From NCBI GenBank assembly GCA_025355005.1, contig JANXLV010000276.1, positions 17,164 through 81,163 on the forward strand: a stretch of 64,000 nt of DNA, given 5' to 3'. The translations under genes were made by a program, and so were the position numbers. Below are positions 1-8,637 of the stretch, one piece after another (the stretch's first letter is position 1; every line of letters begins with the position of its first letter). The stretch comes from Myxococcales bacterium (GTDB taxonomy: Bacteria; Myxococcota_A; Polyangia; Polyangiales; Polyangiaceae). The notes below the pieces were generated by a model, which was not told the origin of the DNA, searched no databases, and was given only the letters and a program-made list of their open reading frames with translations.

Positions 1-2409
1 GAGGGCTGGGTGCTCGGCGCCATCGCCGCCGCCACTCCCTATCTCTTCTTCGAGCGTCGCCAGGCCTGGGACAAGCTCGCCAAGCGCATCCTCGCGGGCG
101 ACGGCGGTGCGATCTCCGCGCGTGCGCTCGCGCGGGGCCTCGGAACTCTGTGGCGCCGCGGTGTGCATTCCGAGCGCGATGCGATCGAGCCCACGCTCCG
201 CGCGCTACGGCACTCCGCGCGCATGATGCGCACCACCACCCTGGATGAGTCACGCCGCTGGATCGAGGTCATCGCCCTCACGGACGTGGTGGACGACGCA
301 GAGCGCGACCCGCTCGACCTCGAGCTCGGGCTCGAGAACCTGATGCGCATGGCCGCGCAATACGACGACGAAGAGGCTGACGCACGCGCGGCTCGCTGCG
401 CCGGCTCGCTGCTTCCCACATTCCAGGAGGCGCGCAAGATCGTGTTCGGCACGGGCAAGCTGCGTCATCGCGCCGCTGCCATCAATGCGCTCGAGGCCTC
501 CGCGCGCGCGTTCGCGCTGCGCCTCTGGAGCCCGCTGCTCCTCACGCGTCCCGCAGGCGAGCCCATCGACGAGCCCGATCTCGAGGAGACCTGGAAGTCC
601 CTCGCGCGCGCGCCGTCGGAGATCCTGGATCTCGTGAAGGAGTCTCGTCCCACGGTGGATGCGGATCTCGCGCCCGGCCTCCCGCTCGAGGTGCTGGCGA
701 TCCGTCTTGGTGGCTACGCGCTCGACGCGTGTGGTGAGGACGACAGCCTGGGCCCTGGACGCGGCCCCACGGCGCACGACACGTGTCTGTGGCTTCGCAA
801 GATCCACGGCCTCGCAGACGGCTCGCGCGAGCTACCGACCGCGCTCAAGAACGCGCTCTCTTCGCTCTTCTGGCGCCTCGTCGACACCACGCGCGGCACG
901 TCGCTCGGCGAGGTCGACGACGTTCGATGGCTCGGCCCGTTCGCGGCGTGGTGGGCGCTCGTCATCGATCGTCCGGCCATGCTCACGCAGCTCGGAACCG
1001 CGCTCCCCATGATGGCACCGGAGGCCCTCGCATCGTGCTGCGATCGCGCGGAGGTGCTCCGCACGACCGTGTCAACGGGGCATGCGGACGGCGTGTGGGG
1101 ACACGCGGCGGCAGAGGCGCTTGTGTCGCTCCATGCAGAGGACACGGAGCTCGCCGTCGCGCTCGGTGGTCTCGCTCGCTCGCTGGACGCGTTCAAGGTC
1201 GCGGCCGGTCCGAAGCAGGGCCTCGACGTACTCTGCGTCGGCCTCGTGGCCGCGGCGAATCGCCTTCAGGGCGCGCTCGCCAATCCCGTGAAGGCGCTGC
1301 ACCCCGCCGGCGACGAGAGCGGCGATGACTGGCTCACCAAGAGCACCATCGACAACGCGCCGCGCGTCGCAGCCCTGGTCGCGCGTGCGATCCGTGCGCG
1401 GGAGCTCTCACTGCTCGACGTCTGGTTCGCGTCGCTCGGACCCATCACCTCGCAGCTGCTCGAAGGGGCGATCTCCGCTGCCATTCGACGCACGCCTCCC
1501 CCGCCGCCCAAGCCGAAGAAGAACGAGCCGAAGGTGGTCGAAGGCTACGAGCTGGTGAAGCCGCTCGGCGAAGGAGGCATCGGCTCCGTGTGGCTCGTGC
1601 GCAAGCCCGGGGCGGATCGCTTCTTCGTCCTCAAGATCCCCAAGGCCGAGGCGCTCGCGAGCGCGACCGACTTCGAGCGAGAAGGCATCCTCGCTTCGTT
1701 CGTCGAGGAGGCGCGCGCGCTCGCCGGCCTCTATCACCCCAACGTCGCGAACATCATCGATCGCGGCGTGTCGCAGGGCGTTCCGTTCCTCGTGCTCGAG
1801 TACCTGATCGGCGCCGATCTGAAGCAGTACGCGAGCGCGAAGAACATGAGCCTCTTCGAGCTCCGCCACGTCGTCAGCGAGTCTTGCGCGGGCCTCGCGG
1901 CGCTCCACGGCGCAGGCCTGGTCCACCGTGACGTCAAGCCCGCGAACATCTGGCTGCGTCTGCCGCTCGCGGGCGGCGAGCGCTTCGAGCCAGAGAAGCA
2001 TCGCGATCCTGCGCGCGCGCAGCCGCTGTCCGCCGTCGTCATCGACTTCGGCATGGTCCGCGCGATCCGTGTTCCGCCGGACGCCGCTGGTCGCTTCGTT
2101 GCCGGCACCGCTGGCTACATCGCGCCGGAGCAGGTGCTCGATCCGATCGAGCTCGATCCGCGCGCGGACGTCTACGCGCTTGCGGGCACCATCTACAACG
2201 TGACCACGGGCCGCGCGTTCTTCGACGAGATCGAGAGCCCGCGCGACCGCATCATGGCGCACATGCGTCGCGACCCGTTCGAGGACGTGGGGCTCCTGAA
2301 GCCGTTTCCCGCGGCGATCGCGAAGCTGCTGCGCGCGGCTACCGCGAGGGATCCGAAGGATCGGCCGTTCCCCCTGGAGCTGGGGCGCGAGTTCGCTTCC
2401 TCACTGTGA
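1..2409 (+). CDS. Serine/threonine protein kinase, C-terminal kinase domain (5' end outside window)
   Basis: The reading frame is open from base 1 (Glu-Gly-Trp-Val), so the gene starts upstream. The first ~500 visible residues are Ala/Leu/Arg-rich, look helical and match no family I recognise. A Hanks-type kinase domain follows, at about 1537-2400. It has the glycine loop GEGGIGSVW, the VLKIPK lysine, HRDVKPAN in the catalytic loop, DFG as VIDFGMV, and GTAGYIAPEQV in the activation/APE segment, so it should be an active kinase. No transmembrane segment is visible in this part. Having the kinase at the C-terminus behind a large N-terminal module is the reverse of the common PknB layout. The N-terminal part may be the sensor, which is inference. 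Confidence 0.9.
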   Translation, partial: EGWVLGAIAAATPYLFFERRQAWDKLAKRILAGDGGAISARALARGLGTLWRRGVHSERDAIEPTLRALRHSARMMRTTTLDESRRWIEVIALTDVVDDAERDPLDLELGLENLMRMAAQYDDEEADARAARCAGSLLPTFQEARKIVFGTGKLRHRAAAINALEASARAFALRLWSPLLLTRPAGEPIDEPDLEETWKSLARAPSEILDLVKESRPTVDADLAPGLPLEVLAIRLGGYALDACGEDDSLGPGRGPTAHDTCLWLRKIHGLADGSRELPTALKNALSSLFWRLVDTTRGTSLGEVDDVRWLGPFAAWWALVIDRPAMLTQLGTALPMMAPEALASCCDRAEVLRTTVSTGHADGVWGHAAAEALVSLHAEDTELAVALGGLARSLDAFKVAAGPKQGLDVLCVGLVAAANRLQGALANPVKALHPAGDESGDDWLTKSTIDNAPRVAALVARAIRARELSLLDVWFASLGPITSQLLEGAISAAIRRTPPPPPKPKKNEPKVVEGYELVKPLGEGGIGSVWLVRKPGADRFFVLKIPKAEALASATDFEREGILASFVEEARALAGLYHPNVANIIDRGVSQGVPFLVLEYLIGADLKQYASAKNMSLFELRHVVSESCAGLAALHGAGLVHRDVKPANIWLRLPLAGGERFEPEKHRDPARAQPLSAVVIDFGMVRAIRVPPDAAGRFVAGTAGYIAPEQVLDPIELDPRADVYALAGTIYNVTTGRAFFDEIESPRDRIMAHMRRDPFEDVGLLKPFPAAIAKLLRAATARDPKDRPFPLELGREFASSL

Positions 2410-2412
2410 CAG

Positions 2413-2439
2413 CCGTTCATTCCGTTCATTCCGTTCATT
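2413..2439. repeat. Three tandem copies of a 9-bp unit
   Basis: The unit CCGTTCATT occurs three times without mismatch immediately after the kinase stop codon, followed by a partial CCGTC. It lies in non-coding DNA. No function is evident. Confidence 0.85.
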
Positions 2440-2460
2440 CCGTCGAGAAATAGCTGTAAA

Positions 2461-2493
2461 TTCCCCGCATCTCGTCGCCGGGGCTGCGGGGAA
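2461..2493. terminator. 9-bp inverted repeat downstream of the kinase gene
   Basis: TTCCCCGCA and TGCGGGGAA form a perfect 9-bp stem around a 15-nt loop, 50 bp after the kinase stop and 38 bp before the next start. There is no T-tract. It could be a terminator-like hairpin or an operator for the downstream lipoprotein. Confidence 0.4.
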
Positions 2494-2530
2494 GTTGGCG
2501 CTCGCAGGGGCGATGGTCCACGCTTAAGGT

Positions 2531-3376
2531 ATGCGGGTGGGACCATCTCGTGTGCTCGTTGCGTCTTCGATACTGCTGCTAGCTGCGGCTTGCCACACGA
2601 AGGAGCCGCCGCCCACGGACGCCAGCGCGACGACGAAGATCGCGCCGTCGGACGTCGATGCTTCGGCGGCTTCTGATGGCGGCGGCGCGGATGCGGCTCG
2701 TGTGAGCGGGGCGTGTCCCGCCGACATGATCTTGATCTCCGGCAGCTACTGCCCGAATCCGGTGCATGTCTGTCTGAAGTGGATGGACCCGCGGGACAGC
2801 CAGTACTGGGACTACAGATGTGCAGAATACAAGCAACCCGCGACCTGCAATGGCGCGCGCGCGGACAAGAAGTTCTGCATCGATCGCGAGGAGTACCAGA
2901 AGGAGGGCGACACGCTTCCGCTCGCGCATCAATCGTGGACCTCGGCCGGCGCGATCTGCACGGCGCAGGGCAAGCGGCTCTGTCTCGAGAGCGAGTGGCA
3001 GTTCGCATGCGAGGGCGACGAGATGCGCCCCTACCCGTACGGGTTCAAGCGCGGTGACTCCACCCTCTGCAACATCGACCGCATGGACCTGGGAAAACCG
3101 AACGCGGGCCTGCGCGACAATCGCGCGCCTCTCTCTGCGCACCCGCAGTGCCTCTCGCCGTTCGGCGTGCACAACATGAGCGGCAATGTGGAGGAGTGGG
3201 TCACGCAGGACCAGGGCGTAGCGCCGCAACGCAGCTCGATGAAGGGCGCGTGGTGGCTCCCAGGAAAGAACACGTGCCGCGCGCGCACCATCGGTCACGG
3301 TGAGGTGTACGAGGGCGCGCAGGTGGGCATCCGCTGCTGCGGCGAGCCGGCGCGGTCAGCGAGCGAAGGCCACTGA
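2531..3376 (+). CDS. Lipoprotein with FGE/SUMF1-type (formylglycine-generating enzyme) domain
   Basis: The N-terminus is a signal peptide ending in the lipobox LAAAC (Cys at about residue 21), then a Pro/Asp/Ala-rich linker. From about residue 60 the sequence matches the FGE-sulfatase fold. It shows the family order: a segment reading GKRLCLESEWQFACEGDE, then MSGNVEEWV, then a C-terminal IRCCGE where the family usually has GFR. Fourteen mature cysteines suggest several disulfides, consistent with a periplasmic location. The fold also occurs in EgtB and in non-catalytic proteins. No sulfatase with a canonical Cys motif is nearby, so a true formylglycine activity is not supported. The start has AAGG just upstream. 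The 3' end overlaps the convergent next gene by 21 bp. Confidence 0.8.
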   Translation: MRVGPSRVLVASSILLLAAACHTKEPPPTDASATTKIAPSDVDASAASDGGGADAARVSGACPADMILISGSYCPNPVHVCLKWMDPRDSQYWDYRCAEYKQPATCNGARADKKFCIDREEYQKEGDTLPLAHQSWTSAGAICTAQGKRLCLESEWQFACEGDEMRPYPYGFKRGDSTLCNIDRMDLGKPNAGLRDNRAPLSAHPQCLSPFGVHNMSGNVEEWVTQDQGVAPQRSSMKGAWWLPGKNTCRARTIGHGEVYEGAQVGIRCCGEPARSASEGH

Positions 3377-4495
3377 GAACGCGTGCCCTTCCGGCATCGG
3401 CGCCTCGATCTGTGGATCGCCGAGGTCGTTCGAAATGATGCGAAACGAGCGCACGGCGGTGGTGGCGCCCGCGTCAACACCGGGGAGCAGACCGCCGATC
3501 ACGTAGAGCCGCCCGCGAAAAACGACGGCGCTGGGCCCGCTCAGGCCGACCGGCACCTTCGGGGTCATGGGGATGAGCGACGCGGCATTCGTCCCGGTGA
3601 CCGAGAACGAGTAGATCGTGCCGGAACCGCTCGCGATGCCCGGGACCACATAGACGGTGGTGCCGTCGCTCGCGGCGGCAATGTCCGTATCGCCGTACGG
3701 CGCGTTCGCCTTCCACGTCGCGTCTCCGTCCTTCGCCGTGTAGACCGCGCCCGCGCCGATCGCGACCATCGTGTTGCCGATCATCGCGCCTGCGCCGCGT
3801 GACATCCCGGGAGGAAGGAGAGGTGGTGCCCCGTACCGCTCGGGCTCTCCGTTGGCAGAGACCCTCCACAGCGTGGCCGTGTTGAGCACGCTGCCGTCGG
3901 GGCTCTCACCGCCAGCGACGAAGAATGACTGGCCGTTGGAGCCATAGATCGAGCGCCAAGCCTGGATGGCGGACACGCCCGTCGCGGTGTTGAACGGCGG
4001 CAAGAGCGCGCCGCCGCCGTCGAAGCGCGCGAAGTACACGGCGTCTCCGAACGTTGCGCCACCAGTCGATTTCAGACCACCCAGGTAGACGGCGAGATCT
4101 CCGATCGCCGCACCAGCCGGAGCCGACACCGTTCGCGGAATGTTGAACAGGTGCTTCCAGTCGCGCAGCTTGCCATCGCACTGGATCGTGGCGCGAAGCA
4201 CGCTCGTGGGCTCGCCATAGTTGACGCCGGGACCCTCACTCTGGCCGGCGAGCACGTAGAGGCCGCCGGATTCGTTGGTCACCGCCGCGGCGCATGCGTC
4301 GTCGGGCTCCACCTTGGCATCCGCGATGGCTTCGGCATCCGTGCCCCCCCCGTCAATGGCGTTCGGGCTTCCGTCGCCTGAATCCAGCTGTTCGTTCCCT
4401 CCGCTCGTGTCGGAGCCCGAGAAAGCGGAGCACGCGGCCACCACTGCTGCGCCGGTGAGCAAGGTCACGAGGAGCCACGTGGACGATCTGGCCAT
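3356..4495 (-). CDS. Kelch-like beta-propeller lipoprotein
   Basis: A signal peptide ends in the lipobox VVAAC, followed by a Ser/Gly/Asp linker with DSGDGSP and DAEAIADAK. The mature part has repeated blades with kelch-like Gly-Gly and Tyr/Trp spacing, for example VYLGGL, SFFVAGGESP and LYVIGGLLPG. A six- or seven-bladed propeller on the outer surface or in the periplasm is likely. No catalytic residues are recognisable; such proteins usually bind ligands or proteins. It converges on the FGE lipoprotein, overlapping by 21 bp. It is divergent from the NUDIX gene, with under 90 bp for both promoters. Confidence 0.7.
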   Translation of the reverse strand: MARSSTWLLVTLLTGAAVVAACSAFSGSDTSGGNEQLDSGDGSPNAIDGGGTDAEAIADAKVEPDDACAAAVTNESGGLYVLAGQSEGPGVNYGEPTSVLRATIQCDGKLRDWKHLFNIPRTVSAPAGAAIGDLAVYLGGLKSTGGATFGDAVYFARFDGGGALLPPFNTATGVSAIQAWRSIYGSNGQSFFVAGGESPDGSVLNTATLWRVSANGEPERYGAPPLLPPGMSRGAGAMIGNTMVAIGAGAVYTAKDGDATWKANAPYGDTDIAAASDGTTVYVVPGIASGSGTIYSFSVTGTNAASLIPMTPKVPVGLSGPSAVVFRGRLYVIGGLLPGVDAGATTAVRSFRIISNDLGDPQIEAPMPEGHAFSVAFAR

Positions 4496-4581
4496 CTCCG
4501 CGACTCTAGCGGAGGGCCCGCCCCGATCAAAGGAGCGTCGTGATGCTTGCGTGGCGGCCGACCCCGTGTATCGTCCGCGAC

Positions 4582-5361
4582 GTGCCGTACACGTATGCCT
4601 TCCCGCGACCGGCGGTCACCGCGGACGTCGTCATCTTCTCGATCCGGGCAGGTGAGCTCTCGGTCCTCCTCATCAAGCGTGGTGAGCAGCCGCACAAAGG
4701 CGCGTGGGCGCTGCCCGGCGGGCACGTGGAGCCGAACGAGTCACTCGAGAAGGCAGCGGCGCGCGAGCTCGCAGAGGAGACCGGCGTGTCCAACCTGCCG
4801 TTCGAGCAGCTCGGTGCATTCGGCGACCCCGGGCGGGACCCGCGCGGTCACTACGTGACTGTTGCATACTACACGTATGTTGGGGCCGAATCGATCCGCG
4901 CGAAGGCCGGGGACGACGCGAGCGCGGTCGCCTGGCACCCGATCAGCACGCTGGATCTGTCACCGGATCCGAACGCCAAGGTGCGCGCGGCCGCCGCCAA
5001 GGGCAAGCGACGGAACCCGAAGGATCCCCCGTTGCTCCTCCAGCTGGCGTTCGACCACGCGAGGATCCTGACTCACGCGATCGACCGGCTGCGCGAGCGC
5101 TTGCTCGAGCCCCAGCGGCCCGCGCGCTTCCATCTGGTCCCGCCCAACTTCACCATCGCGGAGATCCGTCGCGTGTACGAGGTCATCTTCGGTCGCGAGT
5201 TCAATCCGCGTTCCTTCAAGACCGCGATGCTCGCGCGCGATTTCGTGGAGCCCGTCGCGGCGCCTGGCGCGAAGGGCAACGGGGCCTTTCGAGCGACGAA
5301 GAGCGCGCAGGTGCTCTACCGTTTCAAGCATGCGCCCCGGCGTCGCACGCTCGACGACTGA
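4582..5361 (+). CDS. NUDIX hydrolase with C-terminal winged helix (NrtR-like)
   Basis: The NUDIX box is complete: GHVEPNE followed by REL and EETGV fits G-x5-E-x7-REU-xEE-x-G-U at about residues 46-69. The C-terminal ~110 residues, after FDHARILTHAIDRLRERL, match the winged-helix part of NrtR-type regulators, with FTIAEIRRVYEVIFG as the likely recognition region. NrtR proteins bind ADP-ribose-type ligands and repress NAD or sugar genes. Because the catalytic box is intact here, hydrolysis remains possible. I chose the GTG at 4582 because the family begins with a Tyr-rich stretch (here VPYTYAFPRP); an ATG at 4540 would add 14 residues. No NAD gene is adjacent. Confidence 0.8.
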   Translation: MPYTYAFPRPAVTADVVIFSIRAGELSVLLIKRGEQPHKGAWALPGGHVEPNESLEKAAARELAEETGVSNLPFEQLGAFGDPGRDPRGHYVTVAYYTYVGAESIRAKAGDDASAVAWHPISTLDLSPDPNAKVRAAAAKGKRRNPKDPPLLLQLAFDHARILTHAIDRLRERLLEPQRPARFHLVPPNFTIAEIRRVYEVIFGREFNPRSFKTAMLARDFVEPVAAPGAKGNGAFRATKSAQVLYRFKHAPRRRTLDD

Positions 5362-5387
5362 CCCGCGATCGGGGTAGAGTCGACCTC

Positions 5388-5702
5388 ATGCGACGACATC
5401 GGCTCGACCGGCTCAGCAAGCTCGCCCAGGGCGCAGCTGTCATCTCCATGGGTGTGCTCACGGCTGCCTGCGACAAGACCGGCGGTGCCAAGCCGGAGGA
5501 GCCCATTCACACCAACGCCACCGCGGAGCCGCCGCACGTGAACGCGACGGCCACGCCCACGCCCACGCCCACGCCCACGGCCACGCCCTCTGGCGCCCCC
5601 TCGGCAGCTGTGCCTGCCACGCCGGCCACGCTGAACCCGTCCAGCGTGCCGCACACGGTCAACGCGCCTCCGACGCCTCCCACGCCGAAGTCCTCGAAGT
5701 AA
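5388..5702 (+). CDS. Small Pro/Thr-rich lipoprotein
   Basis: This 104-residue protein starts at an ATG 26 bp after the NUDIX gene. Its signal peptide ends in MGVLTAAC, then comes a low-complexity mature part of alternating Pro/Thr/Ala, encoded partly by a hexanucleotide repeat. No folded domain is visible. It is probably a cell-envelope tether or spacer. Its stop lies 3 bp before the next gene, so it may be cotranscribed with the ferritin-like and ABC-F genes. Confidence 0.65.
   Translation: MRRHRLDRLSKLAQGAAVISMGVLTAACDKTGGAKPEEPIHTNATAEPPHVNATATPTPTPTPTATPSGAPSAAVPATPATLNPSSVPHTVNAPPTPPTPKSSK
5553..5588 (+). repeat. Hexanucleotide tandem repeat encoding Pro-Thr
   Basis: Six copies of ACGCCC (one copy ACGGCC) encode the Thr-Pro run in the small lipoprotein. 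The copy number could vary between strains without changing the frame. Confidence 0.85.
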
Positions 5703-5705
5703 GCC

Positions 5706-6563
5706 ATGCCGTTCGCGCTGCGGCGCACCACTGCCGAGGCGGATGGGCCGCTCGCGCTCACGACCGTTCACGACGAGATCGCCGCGCCACGCAAGGGCAG
5801 GGTCGACTTCGAGGCGTTTCGCGCGGGCGACTACGCGCCTCGTGCGCTGGAGCTCGCCGCGCACGCCTGGAGCACGCGCGCGCTTCAGGAGTACTACTCG
5901 CTGGCGCTGTTCACGCAGCTCTCTTCGCAGCTGCATGTGATGGGCGTTCCGCTGGACTGGTGCGGAGCCTTCGCGCGCATGATCGAGGACGAGGTGCGCC
6001 ACACCGACCTGTGCCTTCGCATGTGCGACGCGCTCGGGCGGCCCGCGAGCCCCGTCATCGACGAGACCGAGCTGCACCTTGCCTCCGACCGCACCCTTCC
6101 GTGCCACGTGCGTGATGTGGTGCTGTCTGCGTTCTGCATCGGAGAGACGATCAGCGGCACCATGTTTCGCCGCGCGATGAAGGCCGCCACGGTGCCGCTC
6201 GCGAAGGAGGTCATCGCCGCCATCCTGGTCGACGAGACCTTTCACGGCGAGGCCGGGTGGGAGCTGCTCGCGCTCCTGCTCCGCGGCATCTCTCTCGACG
6301 ATCGCGCCGTGCTTGTTCGTCGCATTCCAGCGCTCTTCGCGCACTACCTCCGGCTCTGCGGTGCAACGCGCGGGCCCACGTGGGCGCGCGGGGCCGAAGA
6401 AACGGAGCCCGCACCCAACTTCGGCACGCTCACGGAGGCCGGATATGCACGCGCGTACTGGGACTCCATGGAAGAGGACATCGTCCCCGCCCTCTCCGCG
6501 CTGGGTCTGGTAGAAGCCGTGTCCGCCTACGAGGCTCTCCTCGTGGACGCTCCCCAGCCATGA
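5706..6563 (+). CDS. Ferritin-like di-iron protein
   Basis: This 285-residue, mainly helical protein carries a complete carboxylate-bridged di-iron ligand set in order: E in QEYYSLALF, ExxH in IEDEVRHTD, E in IGETISG, and ExxH in VDETFHGE. That is the pattern of ferritin-like oxygenases and reductases rather than of a plain structural bundle. There is no signal peptide, so it is cytoplasmic. I do not recognise the subfamily or substrate. The stop codon overlaps the ABC-F start (ATGA), so translation of the two is coupled. A role in oxidation chemistry or iron handling near a superoxide dismutase is possible but inferred only from position. Confidence 0.65.
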   Translation: MPFALRRTTAEADGPLALTTVHDEIAAPRKGRVDFEAFRAGDYAPRALELAAHAWSTRALQEYYSLALFTQLSSQLHVMGVPLDWCGAFARMIEDEVRHTDLCLRMCDALGRPASPVIDETELHLASDRTLPCHVRDVVLSAFCIGETISGTMFRRAMKAATVPLAKEVIAAILVDETFHGEAGWELLALLLRGISLDDRAVLVRRIPALFAHYLRLCGATRGPTWARGAEETEPAPNFGTLTEAGYARAYWDSMEEDIVPALSALGLVEAVSAYEALLVDAPQP

Positions 6564-8539
6564 TCAGTATTCAACGCCTCGGAAAATCCTACGGCGGGCG
6601 CACACTCTTCGAAGAGGTGTCGCTCGAGCTCAACGAGGGCTCGCGCTACGGCCTCGTAGGCGCGAACGGCTCCGGCAAGACCACGTTCCTCAAGTGCCTG
6701 TCCGGCGACGAGCCGCAGACGGATGGCAGCTACACGTTCCCATCGCGCTCGCGCGTCGGCGTGCTTCGTCAGGATCACTTCCTGGACGACGAGCAGGTGA
6801 TCCTCGACCTCGCGATGATGGGCGACAAGGACGTGTGGGACGCTCTGCAGGAGCGCACGCGCATCATCGACCACGCCGAGGGCGATCCCTCGCGGCTCGC
6901 GGATCTGGAGCATACGATCTCCAACGCCGGCGGCTACACGCTCGAGGCGCGCGCCTCCTCCATCCTGGAGGGTCTCGGCATTCCGGTCCCCTCGCACAGG
7001 CAGAAGCTCTCCACGCTATCCGGCGGCTTCAAGCTGCGCGTGCTTCTCGCGCAGGTGCTCGTGGGCGGACCCGACGCGCTCTTGCTCGACGAGCCCACGA
7101 ACCACCTGGACATCCTCTCCATCCGCTGGCTCGAGAAGTTCCTCGCCGGTTATCGCGGCTGCGCGATCGTCATCTCGCACGACCAGCGCTTCCTCGACAA
7201 CGTGGCCACGCACATCCTGGACGTGGACTACGACACCATCACGCAATACACGGGAAATTACCGTCGATTCGTCGCCGAGAAGACCGCGGTGCGTGAGCGC
7301 AAGGAAGCCGAGAACGCGCGCAAGGAGAAGATCATCGCCGACAAGATGGCGTTCGTGGAGCGCTTCGGCGCGAAGGCCACGAAGGCGAAGCAGGCGCAGA
7401 GCCGGCTCAAGCAGATCGAGAAGATCGAGGTGGAGGAGCTGGCCCAGAGCTCACGCCGCGCGCCGTACTTCCGCTTCACGCCGGAGCGCCCGAGCGGTCG
7501 CGACGTGCTCGACATGAAGGGCATCTCGAAGGCCTACGGCGACAAGCAGGTGCTCACGGACGTGTCGATCACGGTGCGTCGCGGCGAGAAGCTCGCCGTC
7601 ATCGGTCCCAACGGGTTGGGTAAGTCCACGCTGCTCAAGATCATCATGGGCATGGACGCGGATTCTGGCACCGTGCGCTTTGGTCACGAGACGAAGGTCG
7701 GCTACTTCGCGCAGGACCACGGTGAGCTCTTGCCGGACGGCCCGATCAAGCCCCTCGATTTCATCTGGAACGAATGCCCCACCGAGCCCACGACCTACGT
7801 TCGCGGTCAGCTTGGGCGCATGCTCTTCTCCGGCGACGACATCGACAAACCGATCCGCGCGCTGTCCGGCGGTGAGGCCGCGCGCCTCATCTTCTGCAAG
7901 ATCATGGTGCAGAAGCCGAACGTGCTGGTCCTGGACGAGCCCACGAACCACCTGGATCTGGAGTCGATCGACGCGCTCATCGAGGGCCTCAAGGTGTTCG
8001 ACGGCACCGTCATCTTCGTCTCGCACGACCGCGCGTTCGTCTCCGCGCTCGCCACGCGCGTGCTGGAGGTCCGCAAGGAAGGGCCGCGCGATTTCCCTGG
8101 AACCTACACGGAATATCTCGAGCGCTGCGGCGACGACCACCTGGACGCGAACGCCGTGATCGCTGTCAGCAAGGCCGCCAAGGGCGACAAGAGCGGCGAC
8201 AAGCCTGGCGACAAGAGCGGCGACAAGGTCGGCGACAAGCTGGGCACGAAGAACGGAGCGGACGCCGAGGGGCTCTCCTGGGAGGAGCAGAAGAGGCGCC
8301 GCAACAGGAAGAACTCGCTGCCCGCGCGCCGCGACAAGCTGCTCGTGGAGATCGAGACCTGCGAGGCGCGCAAGAAGGAAATAGACGCGCTCTTCGCCTC
8401 TCCCGGCTTCTTCGAGCGCACGCTGAAGGGCCAGGTCCTCGCGCTCCAGGAAGAGGACAAGAAGCTCGCGTCGGACGTGGAGGCGAAGATCAAGGAGTGG
8501 GAAGAGATTGAAGCCGAGCTCGGCCAGGAGCAGGTCTAG
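6560..8539 (+). CDS. ABC-F family ATPase (Uup/EttA-like ribosome-associated factor)
   Basis: The 659-residue protein has two ABC domains and no membrane segment. Domain 1 has GANGSGKTT, LSGGFK and LLLDEPTNHLD (about residues 35-184). Domain 2 has GPNGLGKST, LSGGEA and LVLDEPTNHLD (about 347-466). A charged helical linker of roughly 70 residues between them, after NYRRFVAEKTAVRERKE, is the P-site interaction region of ABC-F factors. A C-terminal extension contains a GDK repeat and a coiled coil, as in Uup. ABC-F proteins act on ribosomes to relieve stalling or give antibiotic tolerance. The ATG overlaps the upstream stop (ATGA); a longer in-frame extension to 6257 would overlap the ferritin-like gene and is rejected. 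Confidence 0.9.
   Translation: MISIQRLGKSYGGRTLFEEVSLELNEGSRYGLVGANGSGKTTFLKCLSGDEPQTDGSYTFPSRSRVGVLRQDHFLDDEQVILDLAMMGDKDVWDALQERTRIIDHAEGDPSRLADLEHTISNAGGYTLEARASSILEGLGIPVPSHRQKLSTLSGGFKLRVLLAQVLVGGPDALLLDEPTNHLDILSIRWLEKFLAGYRGCAIVISHDQRFLDNVATHILDVDYDTITQYTGNYRRFVAEKTAVRERKEAENARKEKIIADKMAFVERFGAKATKAKQAQSRLKQIEKIEVEELAQSSRRAPYFRFTPERPSGRDVLDMKGISKAYGDKQVLTDVSITVRRGEKLAVIGPNGLGKSTLLKIIMGMDADSGTVRFGHETKVGYFAQDHGELLPDGPIKPLDFIWNECPTEPTTYVRGQLGRMLFSGDDIDKPIRALSGGEAARLIFCKIMVQKPNVLVLDEPTNHLDLESIDALIEGLKVFDGTVIFVSHDRAFVSALATRVLEVRKEGPRDFPGTYTEYLERCGDDHLDANAVIAVSKAAKGDKSGDKPGDKSGDKVGDKLGTKNGADAEGLSWEEQKRRRNRKNSLPARRDKLLVEIETCEARKKEIDALFASPGFFERTLKGQVLALQEEDKKLASDVEAKIKEWEEIEAELGQEQV
8183..8242 (+). 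repeat. 12-bp tandem repeat (GDK linker of the ABC-F protein)
   Basis: Five 12-bp units beginning GGCGACAAG encode Gly-Asp-Lys plus a variable residue, linking the second ATPase domain to the C-terminal coiled coil. Confidence 0.8.
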
Positions 8540-8571
8540 TCAGAGCCTGCGCGACGACCTCGAAAAGCGGA

Positions 8572-8603
8572 GCGCCCGCGAAGCCTCTCGGCCGCGCGGG
8601 CGC
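8572..8603. terminator. Inverted repeat between convergent ABC-F and sodB genes
   Basis: GCGCCCGCG and CGCGGGCGC form a 9-bp all-GC stem with a 14-nt loop in the 98-bp gap between convergent genes. No T-tract is present on either side, so it is a plausible but unproven bidirectional terminator. Confidence 0.5.
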
Positions 8604-8637
8604 CATCACTGCTCTCGCGCTCGCACTTGTCGAAGGC

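Noticed and set aside
6257..6559. In-frame N-terminal extension of the ABC-F gene
   Set aside because: It would overlap the ferritin-like gene by 300 bp and reads as Arg-rich noise; the ATG at 6560 begins a canonical ABC-F N-terminus.
8572..8603. Classical rho-independent terminator between ABC-F and sodB
   Set aside because: A strong GC stem is present but no T-tract on either strand, so I only list it as a terminator candidate.
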